This document shows, piece after piece, positions 35,869-44,638 of a DNA stretch of 64,000 nt (the stretch's first letter is position 1; every line of letters begins with the position of its first letter). The notes under the pieces were generated by a model. It was not told the DNA's origin, ran no database searches, and saw only the letters and a list, made by a program, of their open reading frames with translations. The DNA comes from Anisodus tanguticus (taxonomy: Eukaryota > Streptophyta > Magnoliopsida > Solanales > Solanaceae). The stretch spans positions 24,626,142-24,690,141 of the forward strand of contig CM067555.1 of assembly GCA_034509755.1 (NCBI GenBank). The letters are read 5' to 3'. Both the position numbers and the translations under genes were made by a program.

Positions 35869-36065
35869 ATATCCAAGAAAAAATAAGAAAGAAAAAACAA
35901 AAATTGAAAATAATAAAAAGAGTTTTATTAGAAGAAATAATATCTCAACTTAAATATCTAGAATACAATGCAAAAGAAATGGAATTAGAAAATGATATAA
36001 AACAATTAGAACAACAGTATAATAAATTTGATAAAAATATGGATAGATATGGAAAATGGATGTAA
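35865..36065 (+). CDS. EPRV small coiled-coil ORF
   Basis: 66 codons whose ATG overlaps the preceding stop (ATGA at 35865), the spacing used by caulimovirids for coupled or leaky translation. The product is lysine/glutamate-rich with leucines at heptad-like spacing (LEEIISQLKYLEYNAKEMEL), predicted coiled coil. It is one of the few unbroken virus ORFs here. Function unknown; by position it could be a virion-associated or aphid-factor-like protein, but I see no motif to say so. Confidence 0.5.
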   Translation: MNIQEKIRKKKQKLKIIKRVLLEEIISQLKYLEYNAKEMELENDIKQLEQQYNKFDKNMDRYGKWM

Positions 36066-36099
36066 GATAAGGATAAATAATCCTGAGTAATTTTAATGA

Positions 36100-36550
36100 G
36101 AAAATTGATGCAATGTGAAACGAAATAATAGTAAAAGAACAAATAAAAAATACTCTAATAATAATGGATGAAATAAGAGAAAATCAAACACATATACAAC
36201 AATTAATAAGAGAAGAATTGACAAAATTATGAAATGTATCTGAAGTGCCAACATTTAAAATAATATTAGAACAACTTAACATATTAGTAGAACATATAAA
36301 TAAAGGAAAACAAGTAATAGAAGAAGACGAATCTAGTACAAGTCAACAAAGAATAGTCGAAAAAATACCCGATACCACAATCAAACAACCAGAATTAGTA
36401 CCAATAGATGCATGGAGAAGAAGTAAAGAACCTATAATGGTGTATATTAGTAAAATAAAACCTAAATTATCAGACTCTATAGAAAAAACATTAAATAATT
36501 TAGCTATATTACATAAAAAGAATAATTTTAATGGAAACTCAAGAACATAG
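36100..36550 (+). pseudogene. EPRV ORF remnant, coat-region N-part
   Basis: A frame with one stop (near 36230) joins an amphipathic stretch (IMDEIRENQTHIQQLIREEL) to the open piece 36245-36550, which reads FKIILEQLNILVEHINKGKQ, then an acidic Ser-rich segment and PELVPIDAWRRSKEP. No zinc knuckle is found. I infer a structural (coat) region from its place only. Confidence 0.45.
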
Positions 36551-37023
36551 TGTAATTACATTTCTTAAAAGCCATGGAAAAGATATAATTGAAAAATAAA
36601 GATACAAATATGAACCTATAAATAAAAAAGACTTCAAAAATACAACAAATAATAATAATAATAATAATTCAAAAGGTAAAAATATCTACTTAAATGATAT
36701 AGAAAAAAATGAATACTTACACCTAAAATTAGATACACAAGAACAACAAATATTAGAACTAAAGAAAGAAAATATAAAATTAAAAAGACATAATAATGAA
36801 TAGTGGTTAAGTAAATATAAAAAATATAAACATAAGTTTAAAGATACTAAGAAAATACTAAAAGATACTAAGGGTAGAATTAAAACAACGAAACATGAAT
36901 TAAATCAAGTCAAACAGGAAATGAAAGAATTAAAAGAAGAATTACATATTCTAAAAGAACAAATGGCAAGGTTAAAAGGTAAAAGGAAAGTAAAAAACTA
37001 TATAAAACAAGTGACGAAAGTTT
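36531..37023 (+). pseudogene. EPRV coiled-coil ORF with poly-Asn
   Basis: The ATG at 36531 starts METQEHSVITFLKSHGKD. After one stop comes a run of Asn encoded by an (AAT)n microsatellite at 36648-36669. A long Lys/Glu coiled coil follows (HELNQVKQEMKELKEELHIL, then KEQMARLKGKRK). Two in-frame stops. The acidic/Ser-rich wording that follows (SLTSNDRTDSNTD at about 37020-37055) ends where the polymerase remnant starts, marking the deletion join. Confidence 0.5.
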
Positions 37024-37084
37024 GACTAGTAATGATAGAACTGATAGTAACACTGATAAATAAACTACTAATCTTATAAAAAAG

Positions 37085-37890
37085 AGATGAATTAGCTATA
37101 TAAACTAAAGAACACCAAGAAATACAAATAACAAAATTTATAAAAACTATAAAACAACATGAAATATTACTATCTGAGAAGAAGTATGAAAATTTTAAAA
37201 ACCGTATAGAATATTTAGGATATATTATAGATAAAGATGTATTACAATTACAAGAACATGTTGTAACAAAAAGTAATTTTTTTAAGGATAAATTAGAAAA
37301 TAAAAAGAAGTACAATAACTTTTTGGAATAGTAAATTATGCTTCAGAGCATATAAAAGATCTACCACTTTTAAGAAAACCATTGCAAAAATTAATTAGAA
37401 AACATAAATATTTGAATGGACTAAAGTACATGATAAATCTATTAAAGAAATTAAAGTAAAAGTAAAAGCTTTACCAAAACATAGAATACCAATTGAAAAA
37501 GACTAACTAGAACTTTATGTTGATGCTAGTAACATAGGATAGAGAGCCGTTTTTATAGCCTATGATAAGAATAATACAGATAAAGAAAAATCATTAATAT
37601 GTGGATATGGAGAAGGAACATGGAAACCAAATGAGAAAAAATTATCATATTAATGAAAAAGAATTATTAGCTGTGAAGTTAGGAATAAAAAAATTTCATT
37701 ATCACTTATTACCAGTAAAATTCATAGTTAGAACTGATAATACCCAAGTAAAATCTTTTATAACCAATAAAATAGATCTATTGCCAGAATTGAACAAGAG
37801 AAGAAAGTGACAATCTTTCTTTTGTTGTTATGATTTTATTGTTAAGAATATATCTGGATCTAAAAATGTTTTAGCTGATTTTCATAACAG
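37085..37890 (+). pseudogene. EPRV RT thumb/connection and RNase H (palm deleted)
   Basis: It begins just after where the catalytic YxDD block should be: HQEIQITKFIKTIKQHEILL, SEKKYENFKNRIEYLGYIID, then YASEHIKDLPLLRKPLQKL. RNase H follows with LELYVDASNIG, YHINEKELLAVKLG and VRTDNTQVKSFI (Asp, Glu, Asp blocks), and ISGSKNVLADF ends the domain. Stops at about 37078, 37113, 37330 and in RNase H, plus frame changes near 37400 and 37620, disable it. No fingers or palm sequence exists anywhere in the insertion. Confidence 0.85.
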
Positions 37891-37898
37891 GTATAACA

Positions 37899-38972
37899 AT
37901 GTCAACCAGCAGTGACAACTTTGAAGAATATATTAACAATGTCACGGAAGTTATTTCCCAAACTCATGAAACCATAATTACAAAAATACAAGAATGCTCT
38001 CATCTCATAAACTAACTCAGAGAAGCCATACAAGATCAACAAACCATGAAAATCTTACAACCACCAAAATCACCTATGCCTATCTCTGAAAAACCAAAAA
38101 TCCAACATCTTTAGCACATGTTATGTCTAAACTTTCCACTATGCCATCTTCGATATCATCTTCTTCCCAAATATCATCAACAGTATCAATGAGTGACAAA
38201 CTGAAATATACACCTGATTTTATTAATGCTTATGAAAAATCAATAAATTTTATGATTATAAATCTAACCCTTATATTTTGCGCAGTGCTAAACTCAGTAA
38301 ATATCCAAGATTCTTGTGTAGTGAACATGCTAATCCCGATATAGTAGCAAAACTATTTACTTATGAGTTTATTGATAAAATAATAGTTGATGAAATCATG
38401 TACAATATCTCTAAGTTGACCAGTATTATTGTTGAATCTACAAAAGCCATGATGGATTCCTATGGAAAGGGTATGTATGGTATACAAATGTTTGATGCTT
38501 CAACTGATTTAGTAGGAAAACCTATAGTAATTTGTGAACTTTTAAAACTAGTAGAAATAGTAGTATTAGTGGAGATGATGAAGACTTGAAAATGAAAATA
38601 CCTTGTACTATTGAAAAGTTTCAAGAATGGTTGAGTGCAAAAAGAGCCATAGGATTATTAACCCTAAAATCCAAAATAGAAGACATGTTACGAGCCAGGA
38701 AGGCATGTATTATTGGAATGACAAAATTAGGAGAAGTAGAAGAACTTGTGACCCTTTACTATAATAATGACATCGTGATACAAGACACTGTTGGACTCAC
38801 GAACTTGCATGATCGTATAATGAACTTGATACATAAACATGCAAAGAAGACCATGAAACAATATCAACTTCTGAGTGGCCAGAAGAAAAGGCTTGTAATA
38901 AGTACTAAACATGCTACTACTGTTACCAATGATACAATAAAAAAGGAAAGATCTCTGGATTCTTTTACCTGA
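37899..38972 (+). pseudogene. EPRV 3' ORF (transactivator position)
   Basis: ATG at 37899 (MSTSSDNFEEYINNVTEVIS), about 8 bases after the polymerase end. One stop (about 38010) and three frame changes (near 38100, 38240 and 38570) separate pieces 38123-38344, 38278-38589 and 38586-38972. A Ser-rich linker is followed by YPRFLCSEHANPDIVAKLF, GKPIVICELLK and FQEWLSAKRAIGLLTLKSK. In related viruses the last ORF encodes the translational transactivator/viroplasmin. I infer that role from position only. Confidence 0.55.
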
Positions 38973-39348
38973 ATTCTCATGTAAAAGAGTCAATATCATA
39001 ACACGACCCAATGTAGTTTAACTATAGTAAGCCCATAATGTAATCCATACTACTCTGATAAAATCCATACAAAATCAAGATATCAACATCAATGTCAACA
39101 ACATTTGAAAAAACAATCTGGATTATTAAAGAAGAATCCAAGGCATCTGGCAAGATATTATTCAAGACAAGAAGAATTTAAGAACGTGGAAGACTGCTGG
39201 CACCAACTTTTGACAAACCTATAAGAAGACAAAAAACTTTAGAAAAATCTGCAATCATAGAAGACAAACTACTATTTTCTTTTAGACTTTTTGTAAAAGC
39301 AGCTTTAAATTTTGTCATGTAACAATCATGTAATTTACCGAGGTTATC

Positions 39349-39357
39349 TATATAAAG
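39349..39357 (+). promoter_or_regulatory. EPRV TATA box
   Basis: TATATAAAG about 375 bp after the last ORF, in the large intergenic region, where caulimovirids place the pregenomic RNA promoter. A candidate AATAAA polyadenylation signal follows at 39395-39400. Confidence 0.65.
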
Positions 39358-39394
39358 AACCTCTTGTAAACATTAGAGGACATTCAAAAACTTC

Positions 39395-39400
39395 AATAAA
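39395..39400 (+). terminator. EPRV poly(A) signal
   Basis: AATAAA about 40 bp after the TATA box. Caulimovirids have the signal just downstream of the RNA start, bypassed once to give a terminally redundant pregenomic RNA. Confidence 0.5.
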
Positions 39401-39846
39401 AAATTTTCTTTGCAAAACTCTAATGTCTAGCTCAAAACCCTCTCAGTCTATAATCTTTACCAAGAACAATATTATAATACCAGAGAAGTTACTTTGAAAG
39501 TCTATAATTAGAGTCATATTTTGCTAGAAACCTGCACCTTAAAAAGAATTTTAGAAATATTTTGTTGTGAAACTCCCAAGCACCTAGACTAATTATCCCG
39601 TTATTGTTGAGAAGAGATTGAAGGGAAGTAGTGCCAGTGTGGGTTGAGATCTCCGGTGATCTGAAATGTTTCTAAGAGGTATGATTTCTAGACTATGTGA
39701 TTTTAATTATAACCTTGATAAGTAAATATCTTTGTAATTATGATGTTAAAATTGGTTAATGGTTATAGACATATAAATAAAAAATAAATTTTGGATTAAT
39801 GACAACTGCTTTCATACTATATATATGTTATTTAATAAATTATCAT
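39401..39846 (+). other. EPRV leader region
   Basis: Non-coding stretch between the RNA start region and the second terminal repeat, AT-rich with several short ATG-stop units, as in caulimovirid leaders. No strong hairpin was identified by eye. Confidence 0.5.
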
Positions 39847-39904
39847 CTATTATCCTACCCTTTTTTGGGTCTATAGATGAAGATAGGATCCGTTTGGAAA
39901 TTGG
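39847..39904 (+). repeat. EPRV 3' terminal repeat
   Basis: Second copy of 33877-33934. It stops after TTGG, and gypsy G sequence (GAGTTTTCTTGG, compare GAGTTTCCCCT at 2856 in F) resumes at once. Confidence 0.9.
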
Positions 39905-40280
39905 GAGTTTTCTTGGTAAACATGACTATCAAAAACATGTCAAACAGCCCAAATACATACCCAGTGCCATACAGGGAAACAAAATAGCATAACAACATCC
40001 AATTGGCCTTACACGACCGTCTATGTATGCAAGAATCTAAAAAGGTTAGCCATAACTCACCTTAACTATCCTTTTTTGTACTTTAAGTTGCGTCTACTAT
40101 ATATGTCCCCACATCATCACCTAAACAAGAAATATAAATTAAGATCGATATATAAAGTAAGAATAAGGTGATTGTATCCTATGAGTATCGGTATAAACCT
40201 AAAGACTGAAATAAGTAAGGATATCTAGATTTTATATCTTCTTCGGCCTCCCAAGTCATTTCTTATATATTGTTATTCTT

Positions 40281-40993
40281 TCACAACACCTTAATGGAGG
40301 AAACTTCCTTAGTTCTCAGCTTTCGAACTTGGCAATCAAGAATGGCTACAAGAGTCTCTTCATAAGATAAATCCTCAGTGATCTGCACATCCTTCACGGG
40401 GGTGATGTGAGAGGGATCTCCTCTACACTTGCGCAATATAGATACATGGAATACCGAATGAACTGCTTCCAATCTTGAGGGTAGTTCAAGGTCATAAGCT
40501 ACTTGGCCTATCCTGCAAATGATTTTGTATGGCCCGACATATCTGGGGCTGAGTTTCCCTTTCTTGCAGAACCTCATAACCCTTTTCATTGGAGAAACCT
40601 TTAGGAATACCCAATCATCAACTGTGAATTCCAAATCGCAATGTCGAACATTTGAATAAGATTTTTGTCGACTCTGGGCAGTCAATAAGCGCTCTTGGAT
40701 TAGCTTTACCTTTTCCATTACTTGCTGGACCAAATCAGGACCTAGTAATATGGCTTTACCCACTTAAAACTAGCCAACTGGGATCTACAATTCCGTCCAT
40801 ACAAGGCTTCATACGGGTCAATCTTGATGTTGGAATGATAGCTATTATTGTAAGTGAAATCGATAAGGGGAAAATGATTGTCCTAGCTACCTTTGAAATA
40901 CAATATACAAGCCCGTAGCATGTCCTCGAGTGTCTGGATTATGCGTTCAGCCTGATCGTCTATTTGTGAGTGGAAGGTTGTGCTAAGGTTCAC
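40281..40993 (-). pseudogene. G integrase C-terminal part
   Basis: 40281-40763 is open for 160 codons: LLGPDLVQQVMEKVKLIQER, LTAQSRQKSYSN, LSPRYVGPYKIICRIGQVAY, then AVHSVFHVSILRKC and LVAILDCQVRKLRTKEVSS. This is the GPY/F-type tether and tail of Del/Tekay-like integrases. 40764-40990 in another frame holds the core end (DPYEALYGRNCRS). A final chromodomain is not seen. It is the cleanest gypsy coding piece in the window. Confidence 0.85.
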
Positions 40994-41460
40994 TTAGGTG
41001 CCTAAACCTTTCTGAAATGATTTCCAAAGATTAGTCATAAACGGAGCACCCCTGTCAAATAAAATGAAGACTGAAACACCCTGCAACCGAACTATTTCCT
41101 TAATATATAGCTTGGCATAATCCTCAGCTGAAAAAGTAGTGCGAACAGGTAGAAAATGGACTGATTTCGTAAGCCTATCGATGATAACCCAAATGGAATT
41201 AAACTTTCGATAAGAACAAGGCAAACCAGTGATATAATCCATATTGATCATTTCCCACTTCTAAGTCAGGATTTCAATATTCTGATTCAAGCCTACATGC
41301 TTCTGATGCTCGATTTTAACATGCTGACAATTTGAGCATTGAGCTATGAACACTATGATATCTTTCTTCATATCATTCCAGTAAACTTTTTGGAAGTCAT
41401 GGTACATCTTTATCGAGCCACGATGAATAGAATACCTGGATTGGTGGATCTCAGCCATAA
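40994..41460 (-). pseudogene. G integrase core and zinc finger
   Basis: 41261-41458 carries the HHCC finger (HQSRYSIHRG ... CSNCQHVK). 40994-41251 carries the core start MINMDYITGLPCS with the first catalytic Asp and IWVIIDRLTKSVHFLPV, with the second Asp in FDRGAPF. A stop near 41255 lies between them and a frame change near 40994 follows. Confidence 0.85.
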
Positions 41461-42218
41461 TTTTCTCTTGGAGTCCTCCTACGCCTGGTACACATAGTCG
41501 CCCTTAGTATCTAAGGACTCTATCTCCTGCAAGCTCCAATATTGGTTTCTTTTGTAGGGGAATTCCCTTTTTTCATTCGGACTGATTTGGGGTCATCAAA
41601 CTGTCTTGCCTTCACCTATGCTATTAGGAATGATTTTATGGTATTCAGCACCGTCATCCGTATTCGATAGTCGCATATTTGAACTGGCTTGGTGATGCAG
41701 TTCTTTATTTATATCCAGTTGGCTTAAATACCATCCAAAAACCCTATAGACTTGTGGCTTAAGCATCAACTACGACATTCGCCTTGTTGGGGTGGTATAA
41801 AATGTCAACATCATAATCCTTTAATAGTTCCAGCAACCTTCTTTGCCTTAAATTCAGCTCCTTCTGGAGAAATATATATTGTAGACTCTTATGGTCCATA
41901 TATATGTCAACATAGACTCCATATAAATAGTGACGCCATATTTTCAGGGCAAATATTACCGTAGCCAACTCAAGATCAAGGGTCAGGTAATTTATCTCGT
42001 GTTTCCTTAACCGCATCGAAGCGTATGCTACAACCTTCCTGTGTTGCATCAAAATACATCCTAGTCCAACTCTAGAGGCATCACAATAATCCACATACCA
42101 GTCAGTACCTTCAGGAAGAGCCAACATAGGTGCGAATGTTAACATGTTCTTCAATTCCTGGAAACTGCGCTCGCATGCATACGACCATTGAAACTTAGTT
42201 GGAACCTTGTATTTGCCA
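41461..42218 (-). pseudogene. G RNase H
   Basis: 41759-42154 is open: MLTFAPMLALPEGTDWYVDY, CDASRVGLGCILMQHRKVVA, YASMRLRKHEINYLTLDLEL and YMDHKSLQYIFLQKELNLRQ, with DVDILYHPNKANVV. All RNase H blocks are visible. 41461-41758 is the connection to integrase in broken frames. Immediately upstream (about 42200) the sequence jumps to gag, so RT, protease and most of gag are deleted. Confidence 0.85.
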
Positions 42219-42512
42219 CTAGTGTAAAATGACTATTTGTGCCAATAGATGCACCGCACTTGCCACACCCTGCACTGAAGACTCGGGTGGAGGAACTGGA
42301 TTCGGTAGAGCTAGAGGTACTATGTCTTGAGGAACTAGAGGTATTGCACCTCCTCTAATCTCCTCATATGGAGGTGGAACAGGTGATACGTAGGAGTGTG
42401 ACTCTCTTTGGGCTTTAACTCTATCAACTTGGTCGGGCGTGGAATTACTAGTACCTTCACCCCTATTAGCACTTGCTCGATGACTAGCAGTAGCTCGCGT
42501 AGTAACTGGCAT
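42219..42512 (-). pseudogene. G gag N-terminus
   Basis: ATG at 42512 gives MPVTTRATASHRASANRGEG, then SNSTPDQVDRVKAQRESHSY and a Pro-rich PVPPPYEEIRGGAIP. This is the low-complexity N-terminus common to Del/Tekay-type gag. I chose this start because it lies about 190 bases after the primer site and opens the conserved block. The frame ends near 42219 at the deletion join. Confidence 0.7.
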
Positions 42513-42704
42513 AACTGAAAAAGGGATAGAGCACGAATTAGACTCAAAATCATATAACTCAGTTCTATAGCACGATCTATGAAGGAAAATAATAGTAACC
42601 ATCCCTAAATGCCCGGAAGCCTCTTGTTTATAAGTTTGGTACACAACACACCCATAAACAAGACTCTACTAGACACGACTCACAGACTTCCTAAGGCTGA
42701 CCTA

Positions 42705-42715
42705 CTCTGATACCA
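42705..42715 (-). promoter_or_regulatory. G primer binding site
   Basis: Plus CTCTGATACCA (minus TGGTATCAGAG), perfect initiator tRNA-Met complement, 4 bases from the 5' LTR remnant. Confidence 0.9.
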
Positions 42716-42719
42716 AGTT

Positions 42720-42747
42720 TGTCACACCCCCTAGTTCGGGTGTGACA
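42720..42747 (-). repeat. G 5' LTR, 28-bp palindromic remnant
   Basis: Arms TGTCACACCC and GGGTGTGACA are perfect inverted complements around an 8-base loop. It lies between the primer site and the intact target duplication TCAAC (42748-42752), so this is all that is left of a 1.5-kb LTR. It keeps TG...CA ends. Confidence 0.8.
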
Positions 42748-44638
42748 TCAACCATCTCATAATATATCCTTACTTTTCTTGATCTCATTAGACACACAAC
42801 ACTTTTATACCACTCTCATTTCAATATCATCAGAACCATGAGTGTATGAATGCAAATAACAATACAAGGTAAGTAATCAGGATGTATGAGATGCAATCAA
42901 GTATAAGAGTTAAATATCACATGTTTTCAAAAAGTCATTAACACATAATACATGTGAATTAGGATATAATATTGAAAGCAATGTAATGAATAAAGCCAGC
43001 AATATCAACAATGACGACAAGCCCAAACAATAGCTGTTGGAATCATCTTAAGGCTGATTCCCCAAATCACCCATCATCACAGTTCAACAATGGTACCCAA
43101 CCAAGCGTTCATCACAACCGCTAAGGTGGGACCCCCAAACATGTCCAATACCCCTCAATATTTATAACTAATACGCACTTCTATCTAAGTCTACCAAAGA
43201 GATATTATAGACCTACCTCATAGCCGAGCGAGCGCAACAAACTCCTATGCTACATTGTTCTTCCGAAGTACCATCAGACGATAATAGTCTAGGCATATAC
43301 ATATAAGTCCTATGTTAACACACACATTTAATATCATGCAAGAACCAATAATAAAAAGGGAAACAACTACTCGGCCCTCAATTTCTAAGAACACCCACAT
43401 TTGAATCCGTTTGGAAACTTGTTCAAAATACACAATTGAAGTTAGATGTAGCCAACTCAAGTCACAAGTCATGAAATCCTTTCAAAACATCTACCAATTT
43501 CATTAAGAAAACTATAACCCATCTAGGGTCCATCATCTTCCAACCCTTGCTTTCCATAATCCAAAACCTAGGTAAAAGAAAGATTCAAGCTTAGCAACTA
43601 GTTACTCCAATGATTAAGTGATTAGATTTGAGGAAGTTTTCCAACAACGCAAGCTTTAGAGTAAAAGGTGGTTCAACTTCAGCCTAGGGTTTATTCTACA
43701 AAACCCTTTTTTTCAAAATCAAGTATCCTATCATGAAATCATTATAAAATCAAGGTAAAATTATAAAATAAGTTAAAGAGTCTTACCCCAAGATTTTCCT
43801 TGCAAAACCCTTAATTTTTTCCTTCTATCGAGCTTCATAGTCCAAGAAAATATTTAGGGTGAAAATGATTCGAAGTTAGAAAAGTTGGAAATAAGACATG
43901 TTTTCTGATTCAGCAATTCCACATATGCGGACAAACCCTCGCAAATGCGAGAATGCTTATGTGGAGAAACACCTGCGACGGCGGACACACTTAAAATATC
44001 TTAAGTTCGCAGGTGCGGGGAAACATCTGCATAGGCGGTCCCGCTCCTGCAAAAAATAGCTCATAGAGGAGAAACCTGCCTGACCTCACTCGATATTGCA
44101 CCTGCGGACCAAGCTTTGTAGAAGCGAGCCCGCATGTGCGGCCCTAAATTCTGCAGATGCGGGACACCAGAAACCTAATTTTCATCAAGTTCAACCCGAA
44201 ACTCAAAACTCATTTGAGACTTCTCGGATACAAACCAAATATGCAAATAGACTATAATCGATGCTACAAACTTGACCGAACACTCAGAATTCTCATACGA
44301 CCAAGCTAAGGTTCACTTTTCTATGAAGACCCTCAAAATACTCAACTTTCACAAATTTACAAATATTGTCACAAAATACATTTGAACGCCTCGGGAAACA
44401 AATCAAGGACTTGACTATTCATAAATGATGCTCCGGACCTACCGAAAGTGACGGAACCTAGAAATGAACCCATGTACTTAAAAGCTTCTAATTTCCTCAA
44501 AATCAATCAAGATTCACCCAACTACCTCAAAAATCGCTCCACCCATCCCCGCAAGTCGAACATACTATCACGGTGCTAGGGGGAGGGTCCATAGGGGTAA
44601 AAGGGTAAAATGCCTAAACGACTAAATAGGTTATTACA
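42748..44638 (-). repeat. Element D 3' LTR, U3-side part
   Basis: Collinear with 55314-57272 (for example CATCTAGGGTCCATCATCTT-type wording in both at 43520 and 56100). It ends with the LTR start TGTAATAACC on the minus strand (44638). A GC-rich cluster with repeated CGCA/TGCGG words lies at 43920-44165. Confidence 0.85.

Larger units (their letters stand above)
33877..39904 (+). mobile_element. Endogenous pararetrovirus (caulimovirid, solendovirus-like)
   Basis: A 6.0-kb integrated pararetrovirus, plus strand, inside gypsy element G just inside its 3' LTR. Order: terminal repeat and tRNA-Met primer site, coiled-coil ORF, movement protein, protease-like region, small overlapping ORF, coiled-coil coat-region ORFs, RT thumb with RNase H, a 3' ORF, then TATA box, leader and a second terminal repeat. 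Coding DNA is strongly A-rich, unlike its surroundings. All ORFs carry stops or frameshifts and the RT palm is deleted. Known full-length relatives are about 7.7 kb, so about 1.7 kb is missing. Caulimovirids have no integrase, so integration was passive. Genus assignment is by overall layout and needs a protein search. Confidence 0.85.
32266..42747 (-). mobile_element. Gypsy element G, inserted in the D 3' LTR
   Basis: Minus-strand Del/Tekay-like gypsy: 3' LTR 32266-33812, interior 33813-42719 (interrupted by the EPRV 33877-39904), and a 5' LTR reduced to 28 bp (42720-42747). The target duplication TCAAC (32261-32265 and 42748-42752) is perfect, and D LTR sequence resumes as CATCTCATAATATATCC, matching the uninterrupted copy at 55310. 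Pol remnants are integrase, zinc finger and RNase H. An internal deletion joins the gag N-terminus to RNase H. Confidence 0.85.

Noticed and set aside
33871..39911. GAGTT on both sides of the EPRV as a target-site duplication
   Set aside because: The left copy is two bases away from the repeat border, and GAGTTT occurs natively at this place in the related element F (2856), so it is more likely gypsy sequence than a duplication.
42705..42715. tRNA-like words (CTCTGATACCA and complements) at several places
   Set aside because: They are retroelement primer binding sites 3-4 bases from LTR ends, not tRNA genes. No cloverleaf can be drawn.
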